Origin: Ralstonia sp. 25mfcol4.1
GTDB lineage: Bacteria > Pseudomonadota > Gammaproteobacteria > Burkholderiales > Burkholderiaceae
Length of the DNA stretch: 64,000 nt
Assembly (NCBI RefSeq): GCF_900104095.1
Contig: NZ_FNJO01000003.1
Location: 248,001 to 312,000 of the forward strand
Reading direction: 5' to 3'
Made by a program: the position numbers and the translations under genes
In this document: positions 10,372 to 19,752 of the stretch, piece after piece
Layout of the letters: each line of letters starts with the position of its first letter
Numbering within the stretch: position 1 is the stretch's first letter
The notes under the pieces: model-generated
What the model saw: the letters and a program-made list of their open reading frames with translations, nothing else
The model's database searches: none
What the model was told of the DNA's origin: nothing

Positions 10372-10400
10372 TTGCAATGCGAAAACAGGTCACCTATAAT
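10372..10400 (+). promoter_or_regulatory. Promoter of the initiator tRNA gene
   Basis: TTGCAA (10372-10377) and TATAAT (10395-10400) are separated by exactly 17 bp. The -10 box ends 15 bases before the mature 5' end of the tRNA. Confidence 0.8.
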
Positions 10401-10415
10401 CACAGCTTCGACGGA

Positions 10416-10493
<78 letters not shown>

Positions 10494-10534
10494 CCGATCA
10501 GCATCAATCGGATCCGTCACGCAGCAACACAGCA

Positions 10535-10559
10535 AACCCGCCCCAACGGCGGGTTTTTT
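10535..10559 (+). terminator. Rho-independent terminator after tRNA-fMet
   Basis: An 8-bp stem AACCCGCC/GGCGGGTT with loop CCAAC is followed by a T run. Confidence 0.85.
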
Positions 10560-10700
10560 GTTTTGCATCGCCGCCTCGGCCATGCCGCATGTCAGGCGCG
10601 GTGCGCCCTCGCCACGCTTCGCGCGCCTGCCTCACGCAGCCGCCAAAGCGAGTCTCCGGCGCGGTGATACACTTTCCCCCATTCTTCCCGGACGCCTCCC

Positions 10701-11285
10701 ATGAAATTCTGCTCGAACTGTGGTCATGCGGTTGTGCTGCGCGTGCCCGAAGGCGACAACCGCCCGCGCAGCATGTGCGATAACTGCGGCACCATCCACT
10801 ACGTCAATCCGCGCAATGTCGTGGGCACGATTCCGGTCTGGGAAGACAAGATCCTGATCTGCAAGCGCGCCATCGAGCCGCGCTACGGATTCTGGACCTT
10901 GCCCGCTGGCTTCATGGAAATTGGCGAAACTACGGCGCAGGCTGCGTCTCGCGAGACGCTCGAAGAAGCCGGCGCACGCGTGGAAGTGGGCGGGCTGTTC
11001 TCGATGTTGAACGTGCCGCATGTGCATCAGGTGCACCTGTTCTACCTGGCCAGACTGAACGACCTGGACATCGCTCCGGGAGAAGAAAGCCTGGAGGTCA
11101 AGCTCGTCGATGAAGCCGACGTGCCCTGGGACGACCTGGCCTTCCCGACCGTGATCCACACGCTCCGCTGCTTCTTTGCCGACCGCGCCGCGGGCAGGAT
11201 CGCCGCTGGCGACTTCCGCCTGCACACGCTCGACATCGACAAGCCGATGCGGCCGCTTACCAGCCGCGCCACCGTCACACCGTAA
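10701..11285 (+). CDS. NUDIX hydrolase with N-terminal zinc ribbon
   Basis: A 194-residue protein. An N-terminal zinc ribbon uses C4, C7, C26 and C29 (CSNC, CDNC). The NUDIX domain has the complete box at about residues 70-92 (GFMEIGE, then RETLEEAGA). The family hydrolyses nucleoside diphosphates linked to another group; zinc-ribbon members include NudC-like enzymes and ADP-ribose or FAD hydrolases. The substrate cannot be assigned. It is close upstream of aat (34 bp), which suggests a shared transcript. No clear ribosome site precedes the ATG. Confidence 0.9.
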   Translation: MKFCSNCGHAVVLRVPEGDNRPRSMCDNCGTIHYVNPRNVVGTIPVWEDKILICKRAIEPRYGFWTLPAGFMEIGETTAQAASRETLEEAGARVEVGGLFSMLNVPHVHQVHLFYLARLNDLDIAPGEESLEVKLVDEADVPWDDLAFPTVIHTLRCFFADRAAGRIAAGDFRLHTLDIDKPMRPLTSRATVTP

Positions 11286-11319
11286 CCGCGGCCCAGGCGG
11301 CCCCGCCCATCTTCCCGGC

Positions 11320-12066
11320 ATGATTACCTGGCTCGACCCGCAGGATCCGTTTCCGCCGGTCGAGCGCGCGCTCGGCCCAGCCAGCGACGCGCCCGGACTG
11401 CTCGCGGCCAGCCGCGACCTGACCCCGCAGCGCCTGCTGCTGGCGTATCGCCAGGGCATCTTCCCGTGGTACTCCGAAGGCCAGCCCGTGCTGTGGTGGA
11501 GCACCGACCCGCGCATGGTGCTGGTGCCCGCCGCGCTCAAGGTTTCTCCTTCGTTCCGCAAGACACTGCGACGCGTGCTGCGCGATCCCGACTGGGAAAT
11601 CCGCGTCGACGACAACTTCACGGCCGTCATGCGCGCCTGCGCCATGACGCCGCGCAACGGCCAGCTCGGCACATGGATCACGAACGAGATCATTGCCGCG
11701 TACGCGGCCCTGCACCGGCTGGGCCTGGCGCATTCCGTCGAGGCCTGGTACCAGGGCGAGCGCGTGGGCGGCCTGTACGGGGTGGCGCTGGGACGCATGT
11801 TCTACGGCGAATCGATGTTTGCGCATCGGACCGATGCCTCGAAGATCGCGCTGGCGGCGCTCTGTGCGTTCCTGGAGCGCCACGGCGTCGCCATGATCGA
11901 CTGCCAGCAGGAAACCGACCACCTTGCATCGCTTGGCGCGGCGCCGATTCCGCGCGCCGACTTTATCGCGCATGTGCGGGCCGCGGCAGGCTCTGCCACT
12001 ATCGAGCCATGGCATTTCGACAAGGGCGAACTGCGCCGCTGGACTGGCACAAACGGCGACGCCTGA
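11320..12066 (+). CDS. aat: Leucyl/phenylalanyl-tRNA--protein transferase
   Basis: A 248-residue enzyme that adds Leu or Phe from aminoacyl-tRNA to proteins with N-terminal Arg or Lys, marking them for ClpS/ClpAP. Family signatures are present: [45 protein letters not shown] and [13 protein letters not shown] [14 protein letters not shown]. The ATG at 11320 gives the normal length. It lies 4 bp from the end of an opposing gene and upstream of bpt, the second N-end-rule transferase. Confidence 0.95.
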   Translation: MITWLDPQDPFPPVERALGPASDAPGLLAASRDLTPQRLLLAYRQGIFPWYSEGQPVLWWSTDPRMVLVPAALKVSPSFRKTLRRVLRDPDWEIRVDDNFTAVMRACAMTPRNGQLGTWITNEIIAAYAALHRLGLAHSVEAWYQGERVGGLYGVALGRMFYGESMFAHRTDASKIALAALCAFLERHGVAMIDCQQETDHLASLGAAPIPRADFIAHVRAAAGSATIEPWHFDKGELRRWTGTNGDA

Positions 12067-12070
12067 GCCA

Positions 12071-12604
12071 TCACTTGGCGACCTTTCCTTCGAGCCGGCC
12101 CAGGCGGACGTTGATGCCGCCGACTTCCTTTTCCAGCCCGACAAGGCGCTGATTGGTTTCATCGAGACGCCGGTTCGTGGCGTCGATCTTGTCGCCAAGG
12201 CGGGCTTCCAGCCCCTTCATTCCCCCGCTGAGCCTGTTGTCCAGCGCCCCGATTTGTCCGCTGAGCCTGTTATCCAGCGCGACGATTTGTCCGCTGAGCT
12301 TCTTGTCCAGCGCGACGATTTGTCCGCTGAGCTTCTTGTCCAGCGCCCCGATTTCACCACTGAGCCGCCTGTCCATTTCCGACATTGTGGACACAACGGC
12401 CCGAACCTCGGTTTTCAACATGTCGCCGTAGACGTTGCGTTGGTAATCGAGAATGCCGAACAACGCGGCGAGCAGCCCGAGACCGAGGCCTGCCACCGCC
12501 GCCATGTCTGCGTAGCGCGTCCACCGGCCAACCGGGTAGCCCGCAACCATGGTCGCGCCAGGCTGCGCCCTTCCCGAACCTTCCTCGAATGGCATGGATG
12601 CCAT
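12071..12604 (-). CDS. Membrane-anchored hendecad-repeat coiled-coil protein
   Basis: A 177-residue protein of unknown function. After a short soluble N-terminus there is one hydrophobic helix (residues 32-52, AAVAGLGLGLLAALFGILDY). About five 11-residue repeats of the form LSGxIxALDxx follow (residues 80-135), then more heptad/hendecad sequence to the end (NQRLVGLEKEVGGINVRLGRLEGKV). An 11-residue period predicts a right-handed parallel coiled coil. At DNA level this is a 33-bp tandem repeat. The start at 12604 follows CAGGAGCACATC. It is convergent with aat (4-bp gap) and separates aat from bpt. A trimeric or tetrameric stalk on the membrane is a plausible shape; its role is unknown. Confidence 0.8.
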   Translation of the reverse strand: MASMPFEEGSGRAQPGATMVAGYPVGRWTRYADMAAVAGLGLGLLAALFGILDYQRNVYGDMLKTEVRAVVSTMSEMDRRLSGEIGALDKKLSGQIVALDKKLSGQIVALDNRLSGQIGALDNRLSGGMKGLEARLGDKIDATNRRLDETNQRLVGLEKEVGGINVRLGRLEGKVAK

Positions 12605-12789
12605 GATGTGCTCCTGAAGTATCAGAGAGCGCATCCTAGAAAGCCGCTGCGCTGAAAACAATGCGAGGAATCTCAAAGTGCCGGCCGCCGTGCCGATTCC
12701 GCTTGCAGACGTGCCCCAATGGGCTCTGATAGACTGCCACTCAGACCCGCAATGCCGGCGTCCGACGCGCCGCCCCCTCATTCGACGTC

Positions 12790-13587
12790 ATGAGCAAGCT
12801 GAAGGAACTACCGCTCTCCGCGCTGCAGTTTTATGCGACGGCGCCCTACGCTTGCAGCTATCTGGAAGGCCGCATGGCCCGCTCGCAGGTGGCGACACCC
12901 GCCCACCTGATCAACGCCGATGTCTACTCGCGGCTGGTGCGGGCCGGGTTTCGCCGCAGCGGCATCTTCACATACCGCCCCTACTGCGACGAATGCCGCG
13001 CGTGCACGCCGTGCCGGGTGCTGGTGGACCAGTTCGAACCCGACCGCAGCCAGCGTCGCGCCTGGAAACAGCACCAGGGCCTGCAGGCGCTGGTGGCGCC
13101 GCTGACGTACGTGGAAGAGCACTACGCGCTGTACCTGCTCTACCAGTCGATGCGCCATGCGGGCGGCGGCATGGACCAGGACAGCCGCGACCAGTACGAG
13201 CAGTTCCTGCTGCAAAGCCGGGTCAATTCCCGGCTGGTGGAATTCCGCGAGCCGGCGGGTTCGCCCGAGGCCGGCAAGCTGCGCATGGTGAGCATGATCG
13301 ATGTGCTCGACGATGGGCTGTCGTCGGTCTACACGTTCTACGACCCGCTGGTAACCGGCACCAGCTATGGCACGTACAACATCCTCTGGCAGATCAATCA
13401 GACCCGCGAGCTGGGCCTGCCGCATCTGTACCTGGGATACTGGATCGCAGACAGCCGCAAGATGGCCTACAAGGCGCGCTTCCAGCCGCTGCAGGTCCTG
13501 ACCGGCAACCAGTGGCACGCGTTCGAAGGCGCACCCGCCTCGCCGGAGCCGCAACCGTCGGCCAATCCCGGCCCGGCACAGGAATAG
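12790..13587 (+). CDS. bpt: Aspartate/glutamate leucyltransferase (ATE1-like)
   Basis: A 265-residue bacterial homologue of arginyl-tRNA-protein transferases. It transfers Leu to proteins with N-terminal Asp or Glu, feeding the ClpS/ClpAP N-end rule. Family hallmarks are the N-terminal YACSYLEGR and the cysteine cluster [16 protein letters not shown]-terminal motifs are [27 protein letters not shown] and YLGYWI. Length is normal except for a Pro-rich tail. Normally bpt follows aat; here an unrelated gene on the other strand lies between them. Confidence 0.93.
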   Translation: MSKLKELPLSALQFYATAPYACSYLEGRMARSQVATPAHLINADVYSRLVRAGFRRSGIFTYRPYCDECRACTPCRVLVDQFEPDRSQRRAWKQHQGLQALVAPLTYVEEHYALYLLYQSMRHAGGGMDQDSRDQYEQFLLQSRVNSRLVEFREPAGSPEAGKLRMVSMIDVLDDGLSSVYTFYDPLVTGTSYGTYNILWQINQTRELGLPHLYLGYWIADSRKMAYKARFQPLQVLTGNQWHAFEGAPASPEPQPSANPGPAQE

Positions 13588-13763
13588 GCGCCAGGCGCGG
13601 GCCCGTGCCCGGGCTACCGGGTACGCGAGGCAAATCCAGTCGAAACCAGGCCGAACGGGGCAGTTCGCGCCCAGACCGGGCAGAATTGGCGGCAGACGCG
13701 GCCTGAACGGCTACAATGCCGCCCTGGTTCCGACTCCTCTCCGGCTCCGGCCGCGCCCCATCC

Positions 13764-14798
13764 GTGCTCAACGCGCTCTATCCCCTGTTTCGCCCCGCCC
13801 TGTTCTCCATGGACGCGGAGGATGCCCACCATTTCACGCTGAATAACCTGATGCGCGCCAAGCGCATGGGTCTGGCCGGCTGCCTCGGCAACAGCATCGC
13901 CGACGATCCGCGCACCGTGATGGGCATCCGCTTTCCGAACCCGGTGGGCCTGGCCGCGGGGCTGGACAAGGACGGGGCCTATATCGACGGGCTGGCCGCG
14001 TTCGGCTTTGGCTTTATCGAAGTGGGCACCGTCACGCCCCGCGCCCAGGCCGGCAATCCGCGTCCGCGCATGTTCCGCCTGCCCCAGGCCGATGCGCTGA
14101 TCAACCGCATGGGCTTCAACAACGGCGGCGTCGACGCGTTCATCCGCAACGTGCAGGCGTCTCGCTGGAAGGCCGAAGGCGGCGTGCTGGGCCTGAACAT
14201 CGGCAAGAACGCCGATACGCCGATCGAGCGCGCGGCCGACGACTACCTGTACTGCCTGGAGCGCGTCTACCCCCACGCCAGCTACGTGACGGTGAACATC
14301 TCGTCGCCCAACACCAAGAACCTGCGCCAGCTGCAGGGCGCCAGCGAGCTGGACAGCCTGCTGTCCACGCTCAAGACCGCCCAGCAGCGCCTGGCCGACC
14401 AGCACAAGCGGTACGTGCCGGTGGCACTGAAGATCGCGCCCGATCTCGATGACGACCAGATCCGCAATATCGGCGATGCCCTGGTCCGCCACGGTATCGA
14501 CGGTGTGATCGCCACCAACACCACCATCTCGCGCGACGCGGTCAAGGGTCTGCCCCATGCCGACGAAGCCGGCGGCCTGTCCGGCCGCCCCGTCTTCGAG
14601 GCATCCACGCGTGTAGTGCGTGAACTGCGCCGCGTCGTTGGCAATGATCTGCCAATTATTGGCGTGGGCGGTATCTTCGACGGAGCGGGCGCGCGCGCCA
14701 AAATCGACGCCGGCGCGCAACTGGTACAGGTCTACAGCGGCTTGATTTACCGCGGCCCGACGCTGGTCCGCGACTGCGCCGCCGCCCTGCGCCGGTAG
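13764..14798 (+). CDS. pyrD: Dihydroorotate dehydrogenase (quinone)
   Basis: A class 2 membrane-associated flavoenzyme that oxidises dihydroorotate to orotate with quinone, the fourth step of pyrimidine synthesis. The N-terminus [23 protein letters not shown] is the usual membrane/quinone region. [61 protein letters not shown] and [31 protein letters not shown] are FMN-binding and catalytic family motifs. The GTG at 13764 gives 344 residues, the length usual in Cupriavidus; an ATG at 13716 would add 16 unmatched residues. Confidence 0.94.
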   Translation: MLNALYPLFRPALFSMDAEDAHHFTLNNLMRAKRMGLAGCLGNSIADDPRTVMGIRFPNPVGLAAGLDKDGAYIDGLAAFGFGFIEVGTVTPRAQAGNPRPRMFRLPQADALINRMGFNNGGVDAFIRNVQASRWKAEGGVLGLNIGKNADTPIERAADDYLYCLERVYPHASYVTVNISSPNTKNLRQLQGASELDSLLSTLKTAQQRLADQHKRYVPVALKIAPDLDDDQIRNIGDALVRHGIDGVIATNTTISRDAVKGLPHADEAGGLSGRPVFEASTRVVRELRRVVGNDLPIIGVGGIFDGAGARAKIDAGAQLVQVYSGLIYRGPTLVRDCAAALRR

Positions 14799-15175
14799 GC
14801 GGCGGACGGCATCGCGGGGGCCACCACCCCGTGTCGGTCATCGGGCGCATTCACGCGAAAAATGACAATCTTGCGCAATATCTTGCGGCACACCCTTCTT
14901 TGGGAGGTGTTTTTCGGCAGGATATGGCGCAATGCAGCACCAAAAGCGATCCCAGCGGGGGCCGAAAATGGTATGCTCGCAGGCTTCGCGCCGTCGCATC
15001 CGATGTGATCACGCGCGTGCCCGTACCTGCCGCCGGGCGCGCCGCGTCCGCATCAGGACCGCCGGGCAGCCCCGCAGATGCCCTTTCCGGCCTGCCGGCG
15101 CCCGTCAGGACGGCAGTCGTACCGTTTGCGGCTGACTGACTGAAAAGCACCGAACCCTCGGGGGAGAACAATTAC
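14799..15175. other. Intergenic region between pyrD and the ABC importer
   Basis: No convincing gene was seen. The region holds the long inverted repeat at 14871-14932, listed separately. After it about 240 bp lead to the importer genes. I could not identify a riboswitch, a T-box-like element or a clear sigma-70 promoter here. The translation start of the importer gene is preceded by GGGGGAGAAC. Confidence 0.5.
14871..14932. repeat. Long imperfect hairpin with internal terminator-like stem
   Basis: A 16-bp arm (14871-14886) pairs with 14917-14932 with one mismatch and one G-T wobble. Inside it, ACACC and GGTGT form a second small stem followed by TTTTT (14910-14914). The inner stem could terminate the pyrD transcript. 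The outer arms are longer than a terminator needs and could be an operator or an RNA switch for the importer downstream. Confidence 0.6.
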
Positions 15176-16156
15176 ATGCTGCGTTTCAAGGCATCCACCA
15201 CCCAGTCCATCCTCGGCAGCGCAGTGGCGCTGGCCCTGCTCTACGGCGGTGCCGTGCAGGCCCAGACGGCCACCGTGAAGGTCCTGTCGATCGTGGATCA
15301 CCCTGCGCTCGACGCCATCCGCGACGGCGTGCGCGACGAGCTGAAGACTGCCGGCTACGACGCCGACAAGAACCTGAAGTGGGAATACCAGAGCGCCCAG
15401 GGCAACCCGGGCACCGCCGCCCAGATCGCCCGCAAGTTCGTGGGCGACCAGCCGAGCGCGATCGTGGCCATCGCCACGCCTTCGGCCCAGGCCGTGGTGG
15501 CCGCCACCAAGTCCGTGCCGGTGGTGTACTCGGGCGTGACCGATCCGGTGGCCGCGCAGCTGGTGAAGAGCTGGAGCGCGACGGGCACCAACGTGACCGG
15601 CGTGTCGGACAAGCTGCCGCTGGACAAGCAGGTGTCGCTGATCAAGCGCGTGGTGCCCAAGGCCAAGACCGTCGGCATGGTCTACAACCCCGGTGAAGCC
15701 AACTCGGTGGTGGTGGTCAAGGAGCTGAAGGATCTGCTGGCCAAGCAGGGCATGTCGCTGAAGGAAGCCGCCGCGCCGCGTACCGTGGACATCGGCCCGG
15801 CCGCCAAGAGCCTGATCGGCAAGGTGGACGTGATCTACACGAACACCGACAACAACGTGGTATCGGCCTACGAATCGCTGGTCAAAGTGGCCAACGAATC
15901 GAAGATTCCGCTGGTGGCCTCCGATACCGACAGCGTCAAGCGTGGCGCCATCGCCGCGCTGGGCATCAACTACGGCGACCTCGGCCACCAGACCGGCAAG
16001 GTCGTGGTGCGCATCCTGAAGGGCGAGAAGCCGGGCGCGATCGCCTCGCAGACGTCGGATAACCTTGAACTGTTCGTGAACACGGGCGCCGCCGAGAAGC
16101 AAGGCGTCACGCTGTCGCCGGACCTGGTCAAGGAAGCCAAGACCGTCATCAAGTAA
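15176..16156 (+). CDS. ABC transporter substrate-binding protein (ABC_sub_bind / TrpX-like)
   Basis: A 326-residue periplasmic protein with a signal peptide ending at about residue 30 (GGAVQAQ). The rest fits the ABC_sub_bind family: LSIVDHPALDAIRDGVRDEL, QIARKFVGDQPSAIVAIATPSAQAV and PVVYSGVTDPVAAQLV. It continues with GMVYNPGEANSVV, DVIYTNTDNNVVSAYESL and AALGINYGDLGHQTG. In other bacteria such proteins serve importers of aromatic amino acids, sometimes under T-box control. Here the ligand is unknown. It is the first gene of a three-gene importer operon. Confidence 0.9.
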   Translation: MLRFKASTTQSILGSAVALALLYGGAVQAQTATVKVLSIVDHPALDAIRDGVRDELKTAGYDADKNLKWEYQSAQGNPGTAAQIARKFVGDQPSAIVAIATPSAQAVVAATKSVPVVYSGVTDPVAAQLVKSWSATGTNVTGVSDKLPLDKQVSLIKRVVPKAKTVGMVYNPGEANSVVVVKELKDLLAKQGMSLKEAAAPRTVDIGPAAKSLIGKVDVIYTNTDNNVVSAYESLVKVANESKIPLVASDTDSVKRGAIAALGINYGDLGHQTGKVVVRILKGEKPGAIASQTSDNLELFVNTGAAEKQGVTLSPDLVKEAKTVIK

Positions 16157-16257
16157 TACCGCCGGATGCCGCGCGCCCTACCCTGTGGCGCGCGGCCCGA
16201 AGCGCCCCCAATGGCCCTATCCGGGCCGGCCGGACGGCCTGCAAAGGATTTTCCCCA

Positions 16258-17154
16258 ATGTCCCTCTTTTCCCTGCTGGGTGCCCTGGAGATCGGCCTGA
16301 TCTTCAGCCTCGTGGCGCTCGGGGTGCTGATTTCGTTCCGCATCCTCAATTTTCCCGATCTGACCGTTGATGGCAGCTTTCCGCTCGGTGGCGCAGTCGC
16401 CGCCACGCTGATCTCCGCCGGACAGGATCCGTTCATTGCCACGGTGGTCGCCATCGTCGCCGGCGCCATGGCCGGCTGGATCACGGGCTGGCTCAACGTG
16501 CGCCTGAAGATCATGGATCTGCTGGCCAGTATCCTGATGATGATCGCGCTGTACTCGGTCAACCTGCGCATCATGGGCCGCCCCAATGTGCCGCTGATCA
16601 CCGAGCCGACGATCTTCACGATCCTGCAGCCCGAATGGATGCCCGACTACGTGCTGCGCCCGCTGGTGCTGTTCGTCGTGGTGGTCATCGCCAAGCTCGC
16701 GCTGGACTGGTTCTTCTCGTCGCAGCTTGGCCTGGCGATGCGTGCCACGGGCGCCAATCCGCGCATGGCACGTGCCCAGGGCGTGCCCACGGGCCGCGCC
16801 ACGCTGGCCGGCATGGCGCTGTCAAACGCGCTGGTGGCGCTGGCCGGCGCCTTGTTCGCCCAGACGCAGGGCGGATCGGACATCTCGATGGGTATCGGCA
16901 CGATCGTGATCGGCCTGGCCGCGGTGATCATCGGCGAGACCATCATCCCGGCGCGACGCCTGGTGTACGTGACGCTGGCCGTGGTAGTCGGCGCCATCCT
17001 GTACCGCTTCTTCATCGCGCTGGCACTGAATTCGGAATTCATCGGCCTCAAGGCACAGGATCTGAACCTGGTGACCGCCGCGCTGGTGACGCTGGCGCTG
17101 GTGCTGCCCGCCACGCGCAAGAAGCTGTTCGCCCGCAAGAACGGAGGTGCCTGA
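16258..17154 (+). CDS. ABC transporter permease (branched-chain amino acid/TrpY-like)
   Basis: A 298-residue inner-membrane permease of the BPD_transp_2 family with about eight hydrophobic helices. Recognisable segments are GALEIGLIFSLVALGVLISFRILNF, FPDLTVDGSFPLGGAVAA, GLAMRATGANPRMARAQGV and IVIGLAAVIIGETI. The RATGANPRMA stretch is the usual cytoplasmic loop for contact with the ATPase. AAAGGA precedes the ATG. It lies between the binding-protein and ATPase genes and ends one base before the ATPase start codon. Confidence 0.92.
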   Translation: MSLFSLLGALEIGLIFSLVALGVLISFRILNFPDLTVDGSFPLGGAVAATLISAGQDPFIATVVAIVAGAMAGWITGWLNVRLKIMDLLASILMMIALYSVNLRIMGRPNVPLITEPTIFTILQPEWMPDYVLRPLVLFVVVVIAKLALDWFFSSQLGLAMRATGANPRMARAQGVPTGRATLAGMALSNALVALAGALFAQTQGGSDISMGIGTIVIGLAAVIIGETIIPARRLVYVTLAVVVGAILYRFFIALALNSEFIGLKAQDLNLVTAALVTLALVLPATRKKLFARKNGGA

Positions 17155-17155
17155 G

Positions 17156-17950
17156 ATGCTGCGCGCTGAAAACCTGAAGCTCACCTTCAACCCGGGCACG
17201 CCGATCGAAAACCGGGCCCTGCGCGGCCTGAGCCTGGAAATCCCGGCCGGCCAGTTCGTGGCCGTGATCGGGTCCAACGGTGCCGGCAAGTCGACCTTCC
17301 TGAACGCCGTCAGCGGCGACACGATGGTCGACAGCGGCCGCATCATGATCGACGACACAGACGTTACGCGCCAGCCCGCCTGGGACCGCGCGCACCTGGT
17401 GGCCCGCGTGTTCCAGGATCCGATGGCCGGCACCTGCGAGGCGCTGACGATCGAGGAAAACATGGCGCTGGCCATGGCTAGGGGCTCGCGCCGCGGTTTC
17501 CGGCCGGCACTGAACAAGCCGTCGCGCGAACTGTTCCGCGACAAGCTGCGCCTGCTGAACCTGGGCCTGGAAAACCGTCTGACGGACCGCATCGGCCTGC
17601 TGTCGGGCGGCCAGCGCCAGGCGGTGAGCCTGCTGATGGCATCGCTGCAGCCGTCGCGCATCCTGCTGCTCGACGAGCACACGGCAGCGCTGGACCCCAA
17701 GACCGCAGCCTTCGTGCTGGAACTGACCGCGCGTATCGTCGAGGAAAGCAAGCTGACGACGATGATGGTCACCCATTCGATGCGCCAGGCGCTGGACTAC
17801 GGCCAGCGCACCGTGATGCTGCACCAGGGCCAGGTGGTGCTCGATGTGTCGGGCGACCAGCGCAAGGGCCTCGACGTGCCCGACCTGCTCAAGATGTTCG
17901 AGCAGACGCGGCATGAGCAACTCGATGACGACGCCCTTCTGCTGAGCTGA
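17156..17950 (+). CDS. ABC transporter ATP-binding protein
   Basis: A 264-residue ATPase that powers the importer. Walker A is GSNGAGKST (about residues 37-45), the signature is LSGGQRQAVSLLMA and Walker B is ILLLDEHTAALDP, with the switch histidine in MVTHSM. The ATG at 17156 follows GGAGGTGCCTGAG, with the ribosome site inside the end of the permease gene, so translation is probably coupled. An alternative GTG three codons upstream is less well placed. Confidence 0.94.
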   Translation: MLRAENLKLTFNPGTPIENRALRGLSLEIPAGQFVAVIGSNGAGKSTFLNAVSGDTMVDSGRIMIDDTDVTRQPAWDRAHLVARVFQDPMAGTCEALTIEENMALAMARGSRRGFRPALNKPSRELFRDKLRLLNLGLENRLTDRIGLLSGGQRQAVSLLMASLQPSRILLLDEHTAALDPKTAAFVLELTARIVEESKLTTMMVTHSMRQALDYGQRTVMLHQGQVVLDVSGDQRKGLDVPDLLKMFEQTRHEQLDDDALLLS

Positions 17951-17980
17951 TCGCCACGCGCGGCGCAAGCCGCTCGCAAA

Positions 17981-18016
17981 AAAGCCCGCTTCGAAGCCGA
18001 AGCGGGCTTTTCTTCT
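17981..18016. terminator. Bidirectional terminator between the importer and lut genes
   Basis: A 13-bp perfect stem, AAAGCCCGCTTCG with CGAAGCGGGCTTT, has a 4-nt loop. A T-rich tail follows on the plus strand and an A run precedes it for the minus strand. It lies between converging genes. Confidence 0.9.
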
Positions 18017-18049
18017 TCCTGCCGGCACCCGGAGTATCGGGGCCGCCGC

Positions 18050-18316
18050 TCAGGCAGTTGCCGCCTTGTCCAGCCAGCGTTGGAGCTGATCGGTCACCGC
18101 CGTGCTCGAAAACGAGCAGCTGTCCTGTGCGAAGACCGCCGCCATCTCCATCCGACGTAGCAATTCCTCCATTGCTTGTCCGAACACGGGTGGCAGCGTC
18201 AGCGACGGTGCGGCAGCCCGCCACCGGGCGATCAGCTCGCCGGCAGGCAGCGTGCCGGCCAGATGGGCTTCCAGCGCCTGGCGCATGACGGCCAGCGTTT
18301 CCTGATTGGCGCTCAT
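18050..18316 (-). CDS. Small protein downstream of lutB, unknown function
   Basis: An 88-residue, mostly helical soluble protein (MRQALEAHLAGTLPAGELIARWRAAA, then PVFGQAMEELLRRMEMA and TDQLQRWLDK). No family was recognised. Its ATG overlaps the lutB stop in ATGA, so it is almost certainly translated with lutB. It occupies the place where lutC is found in many bacteria but has no LUD domain. An accessory role in the Lut lactate complex is a guess from position. Confidence 0.75.
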   Translation of the reverse strand: MSANQETLAVMRQALEAHLAGTLPAGELIARWRAAAPSLTLPPVFGQAMEELLRRMEMAAVFAQDSCSFSSTAVTDQLQRWLDKAATA

Positions 18317-19725
18317 GAACGCGCCCTCCTTTCCTTGTATAGCTCGCGGAACGTGCGGCCGCTCGGGGCCGGCATGTCTCGTGTTTCGGTCCAGCCCTTG
18401 CCCGCCATGGGCAGGCTGGCAATCAGCTTGCTGCGGCCACCCATGCGTGACAGCATACGCGCCCCAATCCGTGCGACAAAGGCGTACAAGTCCGGGCGCC
18501 GGGCCACGTAGCCCCAGACCTGCAGCGCCACGCGCTCCTGCCACGGGCGCAGGTGGCGCTCCATCTGCTTCTCGCGCAGCTTGCGCAGCAGGTCCGACAG
18601 CGGAATCGATGCCGGACACACCCGGTTGCATTCGCCACACAGCGTGGCGGCCTGCGGCAGATCCACCGCATTGGCCAGGCCGACATAGCTGGGCGTCAGC
18701 ACGCTACCCATCGGACCGGGATAGACCCAACCGTACGCATGGCCGCCGATCTTCTGGTACACGGGGCAGTGGTTCATGCACGCGCCGCAACGGATGCAGC
18801 GAAGCATCTCCTGGAATTCGCCACCGATCAGCCCGCTACGCCCGCCATCCACCAGCACGAAGTACATGTGCTCCGGGCCATCCCGCTCGCCCTCCGCACG
18901 CGGCCCGGTCAGCAGCGAAAAGTAGTTCGAGATCGCCTGGCCCGTGGCCGAGCGCGGCAGCAGCCGCATCACAGTGGCCAGGTCTTCCAGCGTCGGCAAG
19001 ACCTTCTCGATGCCCGTCACGGCCACGTGCACGCGCGGCATGATCGTGCACATGCCCTCGTTGCCTTCGTTGGTGACCACCGCCACGGAGCCGGTCTCGG
19101 CGATGATGAAGTTTCCGCCTGTCACGCCCATGTCGGCGGAGAGGAACTCGGGGCGCAGCACTTCGCGCGCCTCGCGCGTCATCTCGGGAATGTCGGTCAG
19201 GCGCGGCTTGTTGTGGACCTTGGCAAACAGGTCGGCAATCTCGTCCTTGTCCTTGTGGATCACCGGCGCAATGATGTGCGACGGCGGTTCGGCATCGTTG
19301 ATCTGCAGGATGTACTCGCCCAGATCGGTCTCGATGCTCTGCACGCCCATCTCGCCCAGCACCTGGTTCAGGCGCATTTCCTCGGTCACCATCGACTTGC
19401 TCTTGATGACCTTCTTCACGCCATGCTTCTGGGCGATCTCGGCGACCAGCCGGGCGGCGTCGGCCGTAGTCTCGGCAAACAGCACCGTGGCGCCACGCCG
19501 GGTCGCATTTTCTTCAAAAGTGGCCAGCCAGACGTCGAGGTTTTCCAGTGCGCGGTTGCGGCGCTCTTTCAGCGCGGCGCGGGTGGCGTCGAAGTCGATG
19601 TCGCGGATGGCGTCGGCACGGGCCGTCACGAATTTCGTCGAAAGCTTCTTGAGGTTCTGCTGCAGACGCTGATCGGCCAGCTTCTGCCCGGCGCGCGCCT
19701 TGAATTCCATGCTGTGCACTTGCAT
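18313..19725 (-). CDS. lutB: Lactate utilization iron-sulfur protein LutB
   Basis: A 470-residue LutB/LldF protein, part of the cytoplasmic/membrane-associated complex that oxidises L-lactate. It has an N-terminal LUD domain (for example VIKSKSMVTEEMRLNQVLGEMGVQSIETDLGEYILQI, split over residues 128-165, and ADMGVTGGNFIIAETGSV). A ferredoxin-like part with two 4Fe-4S motifs follows, CIRCGACMNHCPVYQ and CGECNRVCPASIP. The C-terminal tail is arginine-rich. It is 27 bp downstream of lutA and overlaps the next gene by 4 bp, so lutA, lutB and the small gene form one operon. No lutC is present in the window. Confidence 0.93.
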   Translation of the reverse strand: MQVHSMEFKARAGQKLADQRLQQNLKKLSTKFVTARADAIRDIDFDATRAALKERRNRALENLDVWLATFEENATRRGATVLFAETTADAARLVAEIAQKHGVKKVIKSKSMVTEEMRLNQVLGEMGVQSIETDLGEYILQINDAEPPSHIIAPVIHKDKDEIADLFAKVHNKPRLTDIPEMTREAREVLRPEFLSADMGVTGGNFIIAETGSVAVVTNEGNEGMCTIMPRVHVAVTGIEKVLPTLEDLATVMRLLPRSATGQAISNYFSLLTGPRAEGERDGPEHMYFVLVDGGRSGLIGGEFQEMLRCIRCGACMNHCPVYQKIGGHAYGWVYPGPMGSVLTPSYVGLANAVDLPQAATLCGECNRVCPASIPLSDLLRKLREKQMERHLRPWQERVALQVWGYVARRPDLYAFVARIGARMLSRMGGRSKLIASLPMAGKGWTETRDMPAPSGRTFRELYKERRARS

Positions 19726-19752
19726 CTGGGGCTCTCTTGAAAGTTCGCAGTG

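Noticed and set aside
14799..15175. T-box or amino-acid riboswitch before the ABC importer.
   Set aside because: No T-box core or specifier structure could be found. Only a hairpin is visible.
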